The notes beneath the pieces were generated by a model. That model did not search any database and had not been told where the DNA came from. It was given only the letters and a program-made list of their open reading frames with translations. A stretch of DNA of 64,000 nucleotides from Rugamonas sp045984285 (GTDB lineage: Bacteria; Pseudomonadota; Gammaproteobacteria; Burkholderiales; Burkholderiaceae_D). A program made the translations under genes and the position numbers. Location of the stretch: the NCBI RefSeq assembly GCF_045984285.3, contig NZ_JBJQIK030000002.1, positions 372,001-436,000 on the forward strand. The letters run 5' to 3'. Shown piece by piece: positions 52,730 to 60,126 of this stretch (positions are counted from its first letter, which is position 1; each line of letters begins with the position of its first letter).

Positions 52730-55696
52730 TTACAGGCTGTAGCGCAGGCCCACGCGGTAGGTACGGCCAACCACGTCGTACAGCGCCGGGTTGATGCCGT
52801 AGCTCGCGTTGTTCTGCGGCGCGGCTTCCGGATCGCGGTCCGTCAGGTTGTCGATCTTGAAGTAGAACTGCAGCTGCTTCGAGAAGTTGTAGCTGCCGCC
52901 CAGGTCGAAGTAGGTCGCGCCCTTCATCTTGTTGCTGTAGATGGTCGGGTGGATGATGGTCGACGTCGGGCAGCCCGTTTGGCACTCGATGAAGTCATTA
53001 CGGTAGACGCCATCGCTGATCCAGCGTTCGCTCAGGGTCAGGCTCAGCTTGTCATGATCCCAGGTCTGCTGCGCCAGCAGTTTCCACTTCGGCGTGTTGC
53101 TCATGTTCGAACCGGCGTTATCGACCGGAATCGTGCCCACCACGCCGGAATCGGTGATGTAGTGCAGGTTGCGGGTGGCCAGTGCGCGGAAGGTGAAGCG
53201 GCCCGGCAGGTTCAGCTTGTCGAGATTGGTGCGGTAGGAGGTCTCGATATCGAAGCCCTTGGTCTTCAGCGAAGCCAGGTTGAATGCCTGCAGCGTCACA
53301 TAGTTGTTGCCTGGGCTGTTCAGCACCATGGCCGAGCAGATTTCCTGGTTGCCCGCTACGCACAGGTCCACTTCCTGCTGGATGGTCAGCGCCGAGATCA
53401 CGCCTTTGACCTCGATGTCGAAGTAGTCCACCGAGGCCGAGAAGCCCGGCGCCCACTTCGGCTGGCTCAGCACGATACCGAAGGTGTTGTTACGGGCGAC
53501 TTCAGGACGCAGGTTGGTGTTGCCGATGGTGCGTTCCTGTACGCTGATGGTGTTGCCCTGGTACTGCACCACGTTGTTCACGACCAGCGGCGCCGCATAC
53601 AGCTCGCTCAGGTTAGGTGCGCGCACATCTTTCGAGGTCACGCCGCGCAGACGCAGGCCATCGACCGGCGTTTGCCAGGTAGCGCCCAGCTTCCAGCTGC
53701 CGATGCTGCCGGCGGTGCTGTACTTGGTTTCGCGGTCGGCCAGGTTCAGGTTGGCCTCGCCGAAGGTGGCGTTCTTGAACAGCGGTACGTTCAGTTCCAC
53801 GTAAGCTTCGCGCACGCTGTATTCGCCCTTGCCGTTGTGGTAGTTACCGGCGTACCAGTTGTTGCCGATGCTGGTGTTCAGCAGCGGATCGACCGGGTAG
53901 TACTCGTTGTTCGGCGATTCCTGCCACACGCCGTTGCCATAGGCATCGCCGCGCACGCGGTATTTTTCACGGCGGTATTCGGCGCCGGTCGCGAGTGCGA
54001 TCGGACCGGCCCAGCCTTCAAACACTTCGCCGTTGAGGTTGAAGCTGCCCACTTGCTGGCTCTGGGTGGTGCGCTGGCGCGGACCCTGTTCCGGCGCGAT
54101 GTAGCGCCATGCAGCCATGTCCACCGGGTTGTTGCCGATGATGTTGAACGGTTTGCAGCCGGATGCACGCGCCACCGTGTTGCGGCAGGCGATGGTGCCG
54201 TCCGGCAGGCGCACCGCGTCAATGGCCGCGTTGTAGCGGGCATTGAGCGTGATGTCATGCACGTCGATATTGGTCTTGTTCTCGCCGTGCGTGACGTAGG
54301 CGTCATAGCGCCATTCCTTGCCGAATGCAGGGAACTTGCCTTCCGCACCCACCACGAAGCGGCGCTGCGTGCGTACCGGATGCACATTGATATTTTCCGG
54401 GAAGATGGCGTTGGCCGTGCCGTACTGGAAGCTGGTGATGTTGTTTTGCGCGCAGGCCGCCACAATCGACGCCGGCACGTAAGGGTTGCTGCACTGGATG
54501 GTCAGGTTGGCGTTCTTGGCCGCGCCCGGATTGGGCGAGAAGTGCGAGGCCACCTGGCCGAAGTTGGCGGTGAAATAGAGCGTATGGTCCGGTGTCAGGT
54601 CATAGGACACACGGGTATAAGCCACCTGGCGCTTGAATTCCATGGCCAGGTTGGTGCCCGCGCCCACGCTGCCGCTCAAGTCGCCGCCGATACAGAACGG
54701 GTTGATACAGTTGGTGACGGCGCCGGTGCCGGTCGGCTTGCCGTTCGAGCCGTACTGGAACTGATATGGCACGCCGCCATCGCCGAAGGCGGTGCCTTGC
54801 AGCGGGCCGCTGGTGATCAGGCCGTATTTGGAGTACTGGTATTGCTGCGCGTGTTTGATCACGCGGTATTGCGGCAGGCCGTCGTTGGTCTGCGCCAGCG
54901 GGCGCACCGAATAGGCAGGATTCTGGTACCAGGTGCGGCCGTTAGGACCCACTTCGCCGAAGCCGGGCGATTCGATGCCGTTCTCTTTGGTGAACTCGCC
55001 GCTCACGGTAACGTGCAGGCGGTCGTCCATAAAGCCGCGGCCCCAGGCAGCCTGCACGGTGGCGCCGCGGTCGTCGTCATACTTGGTCTGGCCGCCCTGC
55101 ACATTGGCCTTGAAGCCGGTGAAGCGCTTGTCGGTGACGAAGTTGACCACGCCGCCAACTGCGTCCGAACCGTAGGAGGCCGAGGCGCCGCCCGTCACCA
55201 CGTCCACGCGCTTGACCAGCAGCTGCGGGAACTGGCTGACGTCGGTAACGCCGGTGACGTTGGCGCCCACCACGCGCTGGCCGTCCAGCAGGGTCAGGGT
55301 CCGGATGGTGCCCAGGCCGCGCAGGCTGAGCGAGGACAGGCCCTGGATGCCGGAGCTGGTGCTGTTGGTGCTGGTGGTGCGGCCGGTGCTGCCCTGCAGT
55401 GCAGGCAGTTCGGTCAGGGTATTGAACAGGTTGGGCTTGGCCGCTTTCTCCAGGTCCGCGGTGGACAGGCTGGTAGTCGGCGTCGGCATGCTGAAGCCGC
55501 GCGCGGCGATGCGCGAGCCGGACACCGTGACCACGCTGCTCGGGGCTTCGGCGGCCGCAGGGGCCTGGGCTTCCGGCGCCGCGGTGGCGCTGGCGGCAGG
55601 CTGGGCCTGCTCCTGGGCCTGCGCTCCGGCCGCCAGCATATAGCAGGCGCTGGATACGGCCAGGCTGATTAAAGTTCGTTGAACGGGTTTACGCAT
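52730..55696 (-). CDS. TonB-dependent receptor of the sugar-acid locus
   Basis: The 988-residue receptor has a signal peptide (SLAVSSACYMLAAGAQAQ) and a long Ala/Pro/Gln-rich N-terminal stretch. A plug (VVTVSGSRIAARGFSMPTPT onward, with VDVVTGGASASYGSDAVGGVVNFVT) and a large barrel follow, ending YRVGLRYSL. Such receptors import oligosaccharides in many proteobacteria. It is followed by the GntP permease, the secreted beta-helix protein and the esterase, so it probably brings in the oligomer or sugar acid used by the locus. Intact. Confidence 0.92.
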   Translation of the reverse strand: MRKPVQRTLISLAVSSACYMLAAGAQAQEQAQPAASATAAPEAQAPAAAEAPSSVVTVSGSRIAARGFSMPTPTTSLSTADLEKAAKPNLFNTLTELPALQGSTGRTTSTNSTSSGIQGLSSLSLRGLGTIRTLTLLDGQRVVGANVTGVTDVSQFPQLLVKRVDVVTGGASASYGSDAVGGVVNFVTDKRFTGFKANVQGGQTKYDDDRGATVQAAWGRGFMDDRLHVTVSGEFTKENGIESPGFGEVGPNGRTWYQNPAYSVRPLAQTNDGLPQYRVIKHAQQYQYSKYGLITSGPLQGTAFGDGGVPYQFQYGSNGKPTGTGAVTNCINPFCIGGDLSGSVGAGTNLAMEFKRQVAYTRVSYDLTPDHTLYFTANFGQVASHFSPNPGAAKNANLTIQCSNPYVPASIVAACAQNNITSFQYGTANAIFPENINVHPVRTQRRFVVGAEGKFPAFGKEWRYDAYVTHGENKTNIDVHDITLNARYNAAIDAVRLPDGTIACRNTVARASGCKPFNIIGNNPVDMAAWRYIAPEQGPRQRTTQSQQVGSFNLNGEVFEGWAGPIALATGAEYRREKYRVRGDAYGNGVWQESPNNEYYPVDPLLNTSIGNNWYAGNYHNGKGEYSVREAYVELNVPLFKNATFGEANLNLADRETKYSTAGSIGSWKLGATWQTPVDGLRLRGVTSKDVRAPNLSELYAAPLVVNNVVQYQGNTISVQERTIGNTNLRPEVARNNTFGIVLSQPKWAPGFSASVDYFDIEVKGVISALTIQQEVDLCVAGNQEICSAMVLNSPGNNYVTLQAFNLASLKTKGFDIETSYRTNLDKLNLPGRFTFRALATRNLHYITDSGVVGTIPVDNAGSNMSNTPKWKLLAQQTWDHDKLSLTLSERWISDGVYRNDFIECQTGCPTSTIIHPTIYSNKMKGATYFDLGGSYNFSKQLQFYFKIDNLTDRDPEAAPQNNASYGINPALYDVVGRTYRVGLRYSL

Positions 55697-55799
55697 TTCA
55701 GTCTCCTATTATTGCCATCTTCTTAGTGAAATCGGCGTGCCGCCTCGAAGCGGGGTGCTACGCCAGTCTTTACAACAGGGCGGGTGCGGACCCCCGCGG

Positions 55800-56324
55800 T
55801 CAAGCTTTACCGGTGATGCGGTCCACCAGCGTCGTTGGCGCCAGCGTGATGTCCAGGACCATGCCTGCTTCGTCGTCCTCCAGTGCCTCAAGAATGTCCA
55901 GCTGGCTGTCCAGCAGCGCAGGCGGCATGTAGTGGTCCACGCGCTGCTGCATGCGCGCTGCGATCAGGCCGCGCGGGCCGGACAGGTGCACGAACTGCAG
56001 CGCAGGGTCGGCCTCGCGCAGCAGGTCGCGGTAACGGCGTTTCAGTGCGGAGCAGGAAAGCACCAGCCCCTTGCCCTGTTCGCGCGCGCCCCGGATCTCG
56101 GCCGCCAGGGCGCGCAGCCAGCCGGCGCGGTCCTGGTCGTCGAGCGGAATGCCGGCTGACATCTTGGCCACATTGCTTTCGGGGTGAAAGGCGTCGCCTT
56201 CCAGGAAGGGCACGGCAAGGGTGGCCGCCAAGGCGGTGCCGATGGTGCTCTTGCCACACCCGCTGACGCCCATAACAACCCAGCGGGTCGCGCTAGGCGG
56301 GGTTGAATTGCTCGCTAATGTCAT
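55800..56324 (-). CDS. gntK: Gluconokinase
   Basis: The 174-residue kinase converts gluconate to 6-phosphogluconate. The P-loop is GVSGCGKST (G19-T27), followed by FLEGDAFHPESNVAKMSAGIPLDDQDR and LVLSCSALKRRYRDLLR, all typical of GntK. The gene lies 103 bases upstream of the TonB receptor on the same strand. It is preceded by a LacI-type operator (56352-56365), suggesting gluconate-responsive control by a regulator not encoded in the window. Confidence 0.95.
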   Translation of the reverse strand: MTLASNSTPPSATRWVVMGVSGCGKSTIGTALAATLAVPFLEGDAFHPESNVAKMSAGIPLDDQDRAGWLRALAAEIRGAREQGKGLVLSCSALKRRYRDLLREADPALQFVHLSGPRGLIAARMQQRVDHYMPPALLDSQLDILEALEDDEAGMVLDITLAPTTLVDRITGKA

Positions 56325-56351
56325 GTTTCTCTCTATGTCCGGGGTACTCTA

Positions 56352-56365
56352 GTTAGCGCTATCAT
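56352..56365. promoter_or_regulatory. LacI-type operator, proximal half site
   Basis: GTTAGCGCTATCAT holds the palindromic core TAGCGCTA and lies 28 bases before the gntK start. It matches the centre of the larger palindrome at 56509-56536. Spacing between the two centres is about 164 bases, fitting DNA looping by a LacI-family repressor. Inference. Confidence 0.6.
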
Positions 56366-56508
56366 TTACTTTTGCTAAGTTTTAAACAAGTTCGCTACTT
56401 TGTAAACATCCGATTTTCGCTGCAGCGCAGTGTGGAGGATCTGTCGTGGGGCGATTTCGCCCGGCGTTGCGCCAAGGAATAACGGGCTTTCACTCAGTGG
56501 AACAGGGT

Positions 56509-56536
56509 GCAGCACTGATAGCGCTATCAGTGCTGC
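56509..56536. promoter_or_regulatory. Perfect 28-bp palindrome, LacI-type operator
   Basis: GCAGCACTGATAGC followed directly by its exact inverse complement. The centre TGATAGCGCTATCA has the CG-centred form of LacI/GntR-family operators. It lies between divergent-looking spacer sequence upstream of gntK and the end of the oxidoreductase gene, so it may control gntK and the following cluster. The 260 bases between the two genes hold no coding sequence I can support. Confidence 0.65.
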
Positions 56537-56585
56537 GGTGCAGCATCGAATATTTGATGTGGTATTTACGACACGTGATTAACCA

Positions 56586-57569
56586 TCAGTCCGCCGGGTA
56601 GCGCAGGCCGATCTGGCCGCGAATGCTGTCGAGCAGCGCCATCAGGCTCAGCGTTTCCTCGTGGCTCATCAGCGGATGTTCGATCCGGCCGGCACGCAGG
56701 CAATCGCCGGCAGCGATGGCCTCATGGGGGTAGCCGTTGCCGAGATAAGGCACGTCGACGACGCGCGAACTGCCGTCCTGCAGCGCGACGGTGAGCTGGG
56801 TGGCCATATGGAACATGCGGTGCATGCGTATGCTGCCTTTGGTGCCGGAGACGACCAGCTCGCAGGCTGAGCGGGCGCGCAGCGAGCAGCTGCACACGGA
56901 GAGCGTGCCGCCCTCATGTTTCATGGTGAAGGCGGTGCTCAGGTCAACGCCGGTTTCGCCGATGATGGCCTGGGCCTGCACCGAGCTCACCTTGCCCAGC
57001 AGGGCGCAGGCGATCGACAGCGGATAGATGCCAAGGTCCAGCAATGCGCCGCCGCCCAGTTCCAGTTTGTTCACCCGGTGCTCCGGGTCGGTGGTGGCCG
57101 AGATGCCGAAGTCGGCGTGCACCTGGCCTACGGCGCCGATCTCGCCGGAGCCGATGATACGGCGCACTTCGGCCAGGGCGGGCATGAAGCGGGTCCACAT
57201 TGCTTCCATCAGGAAGAGATTACGGGCGCGTGCCAGGGCCACGATTTCCTCCGCCTCGCGCAGGTTCATCGCGAACGGTTTTTCGCACAGCACGGCCTTG
57301 CCGCCATGCAGGGCGAGCTTGGCATTCGCGGCATGCATGGGGTGGGGCGTGCCGATGTAGATGATGTCCACGTCCGGCGCCTGCGCCAGTTCTTCATAGG
57401 AGCCATAGGCCGCCGCAGCGCCAAACTCGCCGGCGAAGGACTGTGCGCTCTCTTTGGTGCGCGAGCCCACTGCTGCAAGTACTGCGCCCGGCACATCGCG
57501 CAGGCCGACGGCGAAGTCGTGTGCGATGCGGCCGGTGCCGAGAATTCCCCACCTGATCTGTTTTTCCAT
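56586..57569 (-). CDS. Gfo/Idh/MocA family oxidoreductase
   Basis: The 327-residue NAD(P)-dependent sugar dehydrogenase has the N-terminal Rossmann fold (RWGILGTGRIAHDFAVGL) and the catalytic EKP motif in VLCEKPFAMNLREAEEIV. A C-terminal beta-sheet domain has GGGALLDLGIYPLSIACALLG. Many members oxidise glucose, myo-inositol or trans-dihydrodiols; the substrate here is unknown. The start at 57569 is chosen because the Rossmann fold begins there and GGAACGG precedes it. It points toward gntK and may belong to the sugar-acid region. Confidence 0.9.
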   Translation of the reverse strand: MEKQIRWGILGTGRIAHDFAVGLRDVPGAVLAAVGSRTKESAQSFAGEFGAAAAYGSYEELAQAPDVDIIYIGTPHPMHAANAKLALHGGKAVLCEKPFAMNLREAEEIVALARARNLFLMEAMWTRFMPALAEVRRIIGSGEIGAVGQVHADFGISATTDPEHRVNKLELGGGALLDLGIYPLSIACALLGKVSSVQAQAIIGETGVDLSTAFTMKHEGGTLSVCSCSLRARSACELVVSGTKGSIRMHRMFHMATQLTVALQDGSSRVVDVPYLGNGYPHEAIAAGDCLRAGRIEHPLMSHEETLSLMALLDSIRGQIGLRYPAD

Positions 57570-57624
57570 GTCCGTTCCGTTTGAATGCGCTGTGCGCGGA
57601 ACCCGCACTATATACGCGAACGGA

Positions 57625-58482
57625 TTAAGCGCGCACGGCGCTGCGGAAGGCCGCCGACAGGGCAGTCAGCGCCTGCTGCGGCCTGCCTTCCTTCACGCGC
57701 GTATGCAGCAGCACGGGCAAACGGGGCAGGGCAGGCAGCCGCAGTTTGCTGCCCACATCCACGGCGCCGAAAGGCAGCATGCGCGGGGCCAGCGCCGCGA
57801 CGCCAAGGCCTGCCATCACGGCCGCCGTCACGGCCGCCACGCCGCCGCCAACGAAGGCCTGGCTCCAGGGAATCTCCGCTTCGTCCAGCAGCCTGCTCGA
57901 CATCACACGCACACCGCAAGGTTCGGCCAGCGTCACGATGGGCAGCGGCTCGCCCGCGCGATACTGCCAGGCCGGGCCGGCGAACCATGCGAACTGCTCC
58001 TCGGCCAGCGTCTCGCCATCATCACGGCCGGTGTGCAGGCGGACGATGACCGTATCCAGTTCGCGCCGGTCGTAGCTTTGCAGCAGGTCGCAGGAGGAGC
58101 CGATGCGGATTTCGATCAGCAGCTGTGGATCCTGCGCATTCATGCGGGCGATGAGGGCAGGGAGTTCCGGCCCAGCCACGTGGTCGCTGATGCCGATGGT
58201 AAGGCGCTGCCGCGTGCTGACCAGCGCCGCCAGTGCGCGCTCGTGCACCTCCAGCAGCTCGCGCGCCGGTTCCAGGAAGGCGGCGCCCCGCGCCGACAAT
58301 TCCACATAGCGCGGCGTGCGTTCGATCAGCCGGTAGCCCAGCTTGTCCTCCATGCGCTTGAGCTTCAGGCTGACGGCAGCCTGGGTGCTGCCCAGCACCT
58401 CGGCCGCCCGGGTGAAGCTGCCCAGTTCGGCAATACGGACGAAAGCTTCCACGGCATCCACATCCAGTGCGCGCTCAGTCAT
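57625..58482 (-). CDS. LysR family transcriptional regulator
   Basis: The 285-residue regulator has an N-terminal LysR winged helix (VDAVEAFVRIAELGSFTRAAEVLGSTQAAVSLKLKRME, about 8-45) and a periplasmic-binding-like effector domain. It is divergent from a tautomerase gene across 84 bases, and that gap carries a T-N11-A palindrome (58499-58523). It therefore probably controls the tautomerase and itself. Effector unknown. Confidence 0.92.
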   Translation of the reverse strand: MTERALDVDAVEAFVRIAELGSFTRAAEVLGSTQAAVSLKLKRMEDKLGYRLIERTPRYVELSARGAAFLEPARELLEVHERALAALVSTRQRLTIGISDHVAGPELPALIARMNAQDPQLLIEIRIGSSCDLLQSYDRRELDTVIVRLHTGRDDGETLAEEQFAWFAGPAWQYRAGEPLPIVTLAEPCGVRVMSSRLLDEAEIPWSQAFVGGGVAAVTAAVMAGLGVAALAPRMLPFGAVDVGSKLRLPALPRLPVLLHTRVKEGRPQQALTALSAAFRSAVRA

Positions 58483-58498
58483 GGCTATTTGTAATGAT

Positions 58499-58523
58499 TG
58501 ATATGAGTGGAGATATCATATCA
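58499..58523. promoter_or_regulatory. LysR-type binding site
   Basis: TGATATG (58499-58505) and its exact inverse CATATCA (58517-58523) are separated by 11 bases, the classical T-N11-A LysR box. It lies in the gap between the LysR and tautomerase genes, 16 bases from the regulator start. Confidence 0.75.
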
Positions 58524-58566
58524 GAATGGATAGCATGAAGTCCTGAACAACTTTTATGGACCCATC

Positions 58567-58947
58567 ATGCCGCTCTGCCACATCTCCCTCCGCGCCGGAA
58601 AGCCGGAAAGCTACCGCCAGGCCATCTTCAACCAGCTGGCCCGAGCCATGCACGAAACCTTCAATGTGCCGGAAGACGACCAGTTCATGGCCATCACCGA
58701 GCACGAGGCGGCCAGCTTCCGCTTCAGCACCACCTATCTGGGTGTTGCGCGCAGCGCCGACATCGTCTACATCCAGATCACGGCCAACAACACGCGCAGC
58801 ATCGAGCAGAAGAAAGCCCTGTTCCGCCGCATCGCCGAACTTCTCGCGTACCAGCCCGGAATCCGCCCGGAAGACGTTTTCGTCAACCTGGTGGAAGTCG
58901 AAAAGGAGAATTGGTCCTTGGGGAATGGGCTGGCGCAGTACGCCTGA
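58567..58947 (+). CDS. Tautomerase family protein
   Basis: The 126-residue protein keeps the catalytic N-terminal proline (P2 after Met removal; MPLCHISLRAG) of the 4-oxalocrotonate tautomerase/MIF superfamily. Its length (about twice the 62-residue 4-OT unit) fits a fused two-unit member. EDDQFMAITEHEAASFRFS and RPEDVFVNLVEVEKENWSLGNG are typical of the LysR-linked tautomerases. Reaction unknown. Confidence 0.88.
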   Translation: MPLCHISLRAGKPESYRQAIFNQLARAMHETFNVPEDDQFMAITEHEAASFRFSTTYLGVARSADIVYIQITANNTRSIEQKKALFRRIAELLAYQPGIRPEDVFVNLVEVEKENWSLGNGLAQYA

Positions 58948-58950
58948 AGT

Positions 58951-59280
58951 TCAATCGACGATGAAGAGTTTCGCGCCCGTTGCGGTTGAGGAGCGGTGCG
59001 GTTCGGCGTTGTCGGCGACCTGGTAGCTCATGCCGGACCTGAGTACGAAACTGCGGCCGTCTTCCAGTTCGGTGTGCAGTTCGCCCTCGAGGCAGAGCAG
59101 GACGTGGCCTTTCACGCACCAGTGGTCGGCCAGGTAGCCCGGCGTGTATTCGACCATGCGCACGCGGACGTCGCCGAAGCGCTGTGTGCGCCCGAAGGCC
59201 TTGCCGGTGACGCCGGGGTGTTCGGTGGTTTCAATCCCTGCCCAATCGGTGGTGCCGAACGGGATGCCGCTCATCTGCAT
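58951..59280 (-). CDS. Small cupin (DHCW-motif type)
   Basis: The 109-residue single-domain cupin has beta-barrel metal-site elements YLADHWCVKGHVLLCLEGELHTELEDGR and SYQVADNAEPHRSS. The DHWC segment is the usual signature of a small cupin family labelled DHCW-motif. Function unknown. It converges on the tautomerase gene, 3 bases away. Confidence 0.82.
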   Translation of the reverse strand: MQMSGIPFGTTDWAGIETTEHPGVTGKAFGRTQRFGDVRVRMVEYTPGYLADHWCVKGHVLLCLEGELHTELEDGRSFVLRSGMSYQVADNAEPHRSSTATGAKLFIVD

Positions 59281-59326
59281 CCTTGCTCCTTCGCGTTATG
59301 ATGGATATTTTGCCGGAGACCCGACC

Positions 59327-59623
59327 ATGCACTTCCTTTTGTCCTATGAACTCGCCGACGACTACCTCCAGCGTCGCGAACTGTTCCGCGCCGATCATCT
59401 CGGGCTGGCCTGGCAGTACGTGGAGCGCGGCGAGCTGGTGCTGGGCGGCGCGGTTGGCGAACCGATCGAAAGCGCCATGCTGCTGTTCACGAGCGAGTCG
59501 CCCGCCGCGGCGGAAGCTTTCGCCAAAGCCGATCCTTATGTGCTGAACGGTATCGTGAAGAAGTGGACCGTGCGCAAATGGCACACGGTCGTCGGCGAAA
59601 CGGCGAGCAATCCGCTGCGCTGA
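59327..59623 (+). CDS. YciI-like protein
   Basis: The 98-residue protein has the YciI dimeric alpha/beta-barrel fold (MHFLLSYELADDYLQRRELFRADHLGLAWQYVERGELVLGGAV, then AAEAFAKADPYVLNGIVKKWTVRKW). The conserved His and Asp of the active site are present (RADHL, KADPYV). Its reaction is unknown; many members are annotated as possible hydrolases. GGAGACCCGACC precedes the ATG. Confidence 0.9.
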   Translation: MHFLLSYELADDYLQRRELFRADHLGLAWQYVERGELVLGGAVGEPIESAMLLFTSESPAAAEAFAKADPYVLNGIVKKWTVRKWHTVVGETASNPLR

Positions 59624-59624
59624 T

Positions 59625-59951
59625 TCAATAGATGCAGTCGTCGCAGGGCGCCGGCTGCAGGCTGTGGCGGGTGTGGTCGCGCGCCTGCACCAGTCGGATA
59701 TGGGCCTGGCGCAGCAGCTGCTGCATGCGCGACTGTTCGGCCGGTTCGCCGACGCGGATGCGGCCGTCGCCCACTGCTTCCACCAGGGTCAGGCCGTCGT
59801 TCGGCACCACGAATTGCTGGCCGGAGCGCAGCATGAAATCGGTGTGCTGGCCGTAGGCGGTAATCCAGGCCGTTCCCTCGATGCACTGCACGGTCTGGCC
59901 CTCGGCCTGTTCCAGGCGAAGCGGACGGTTCGGGGTGAGCTGGTATTCCAT
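59625..59951 (-). CDS. DUF2917 domain protein
   Basis: The 108-residue protein is a DUF2917 member with a cupin-like beta core: LEQAEGQTVQCIEGTAWITAYGQHTDFMLRSGQQFVVP. Its role is unknown. AGGAGG before the ATG at 59951 fixes the start. It ends CDDCIY. It is divergent from a MocR regulator and probably controlled by it, a pairing seen in other Burkholderiales. Its stop is 1 base from the YciI gene end. Confidence 0.86.
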   Translation of the reverse strand: MEYQLTPNRPLRLEQAEGQTVQCIEGTAWITAYGQHTDFMLRSGQQFVVPNDGLTLVEAVGDGRIRVGEPAEQSRMQQLLRQAHIRLVQARDHTRHSLQPAPCDDCIY

Positions 59952-60007
59952 GGCGGCCTCCTGCGCTGTTGCAATGTCTCCAGAATAGCCAGCCGGCAGA
60001 AACCATA

Positions 60008-60067
60008 ACAGATGCAGCAAAACGATATTGTTATGTGTACAGATGCACTTCCGCTACACTGTACTGG
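60008..60067. promoter_or_regulatory. Candidate MocR operator repeats
   Basis: In the 175-base divergent gap, ACAGATGCA occurs at 60008-60016 and again at 60039-60047, 31 bases apart (three helical turns). TGTACA (60036-60041) and ACTGTACTGG (60058-60067) lie beside the second copy. MocR regulators typically bind direct repeats in such gaps. Confidence 0.5.
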
Positions 60068-60126
60068 TCGAAAAAGAATGCCGCTGTACCTGTTCCGGCA
60101 GGCAGCGGCGGCGCGAGAATAGCGGG

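Noticed and set aside
52949..55672. 907-residue open frame opposite the TonB receptor
   Set aside because: Antisense shadow; composition typical of reversed coding DNA.
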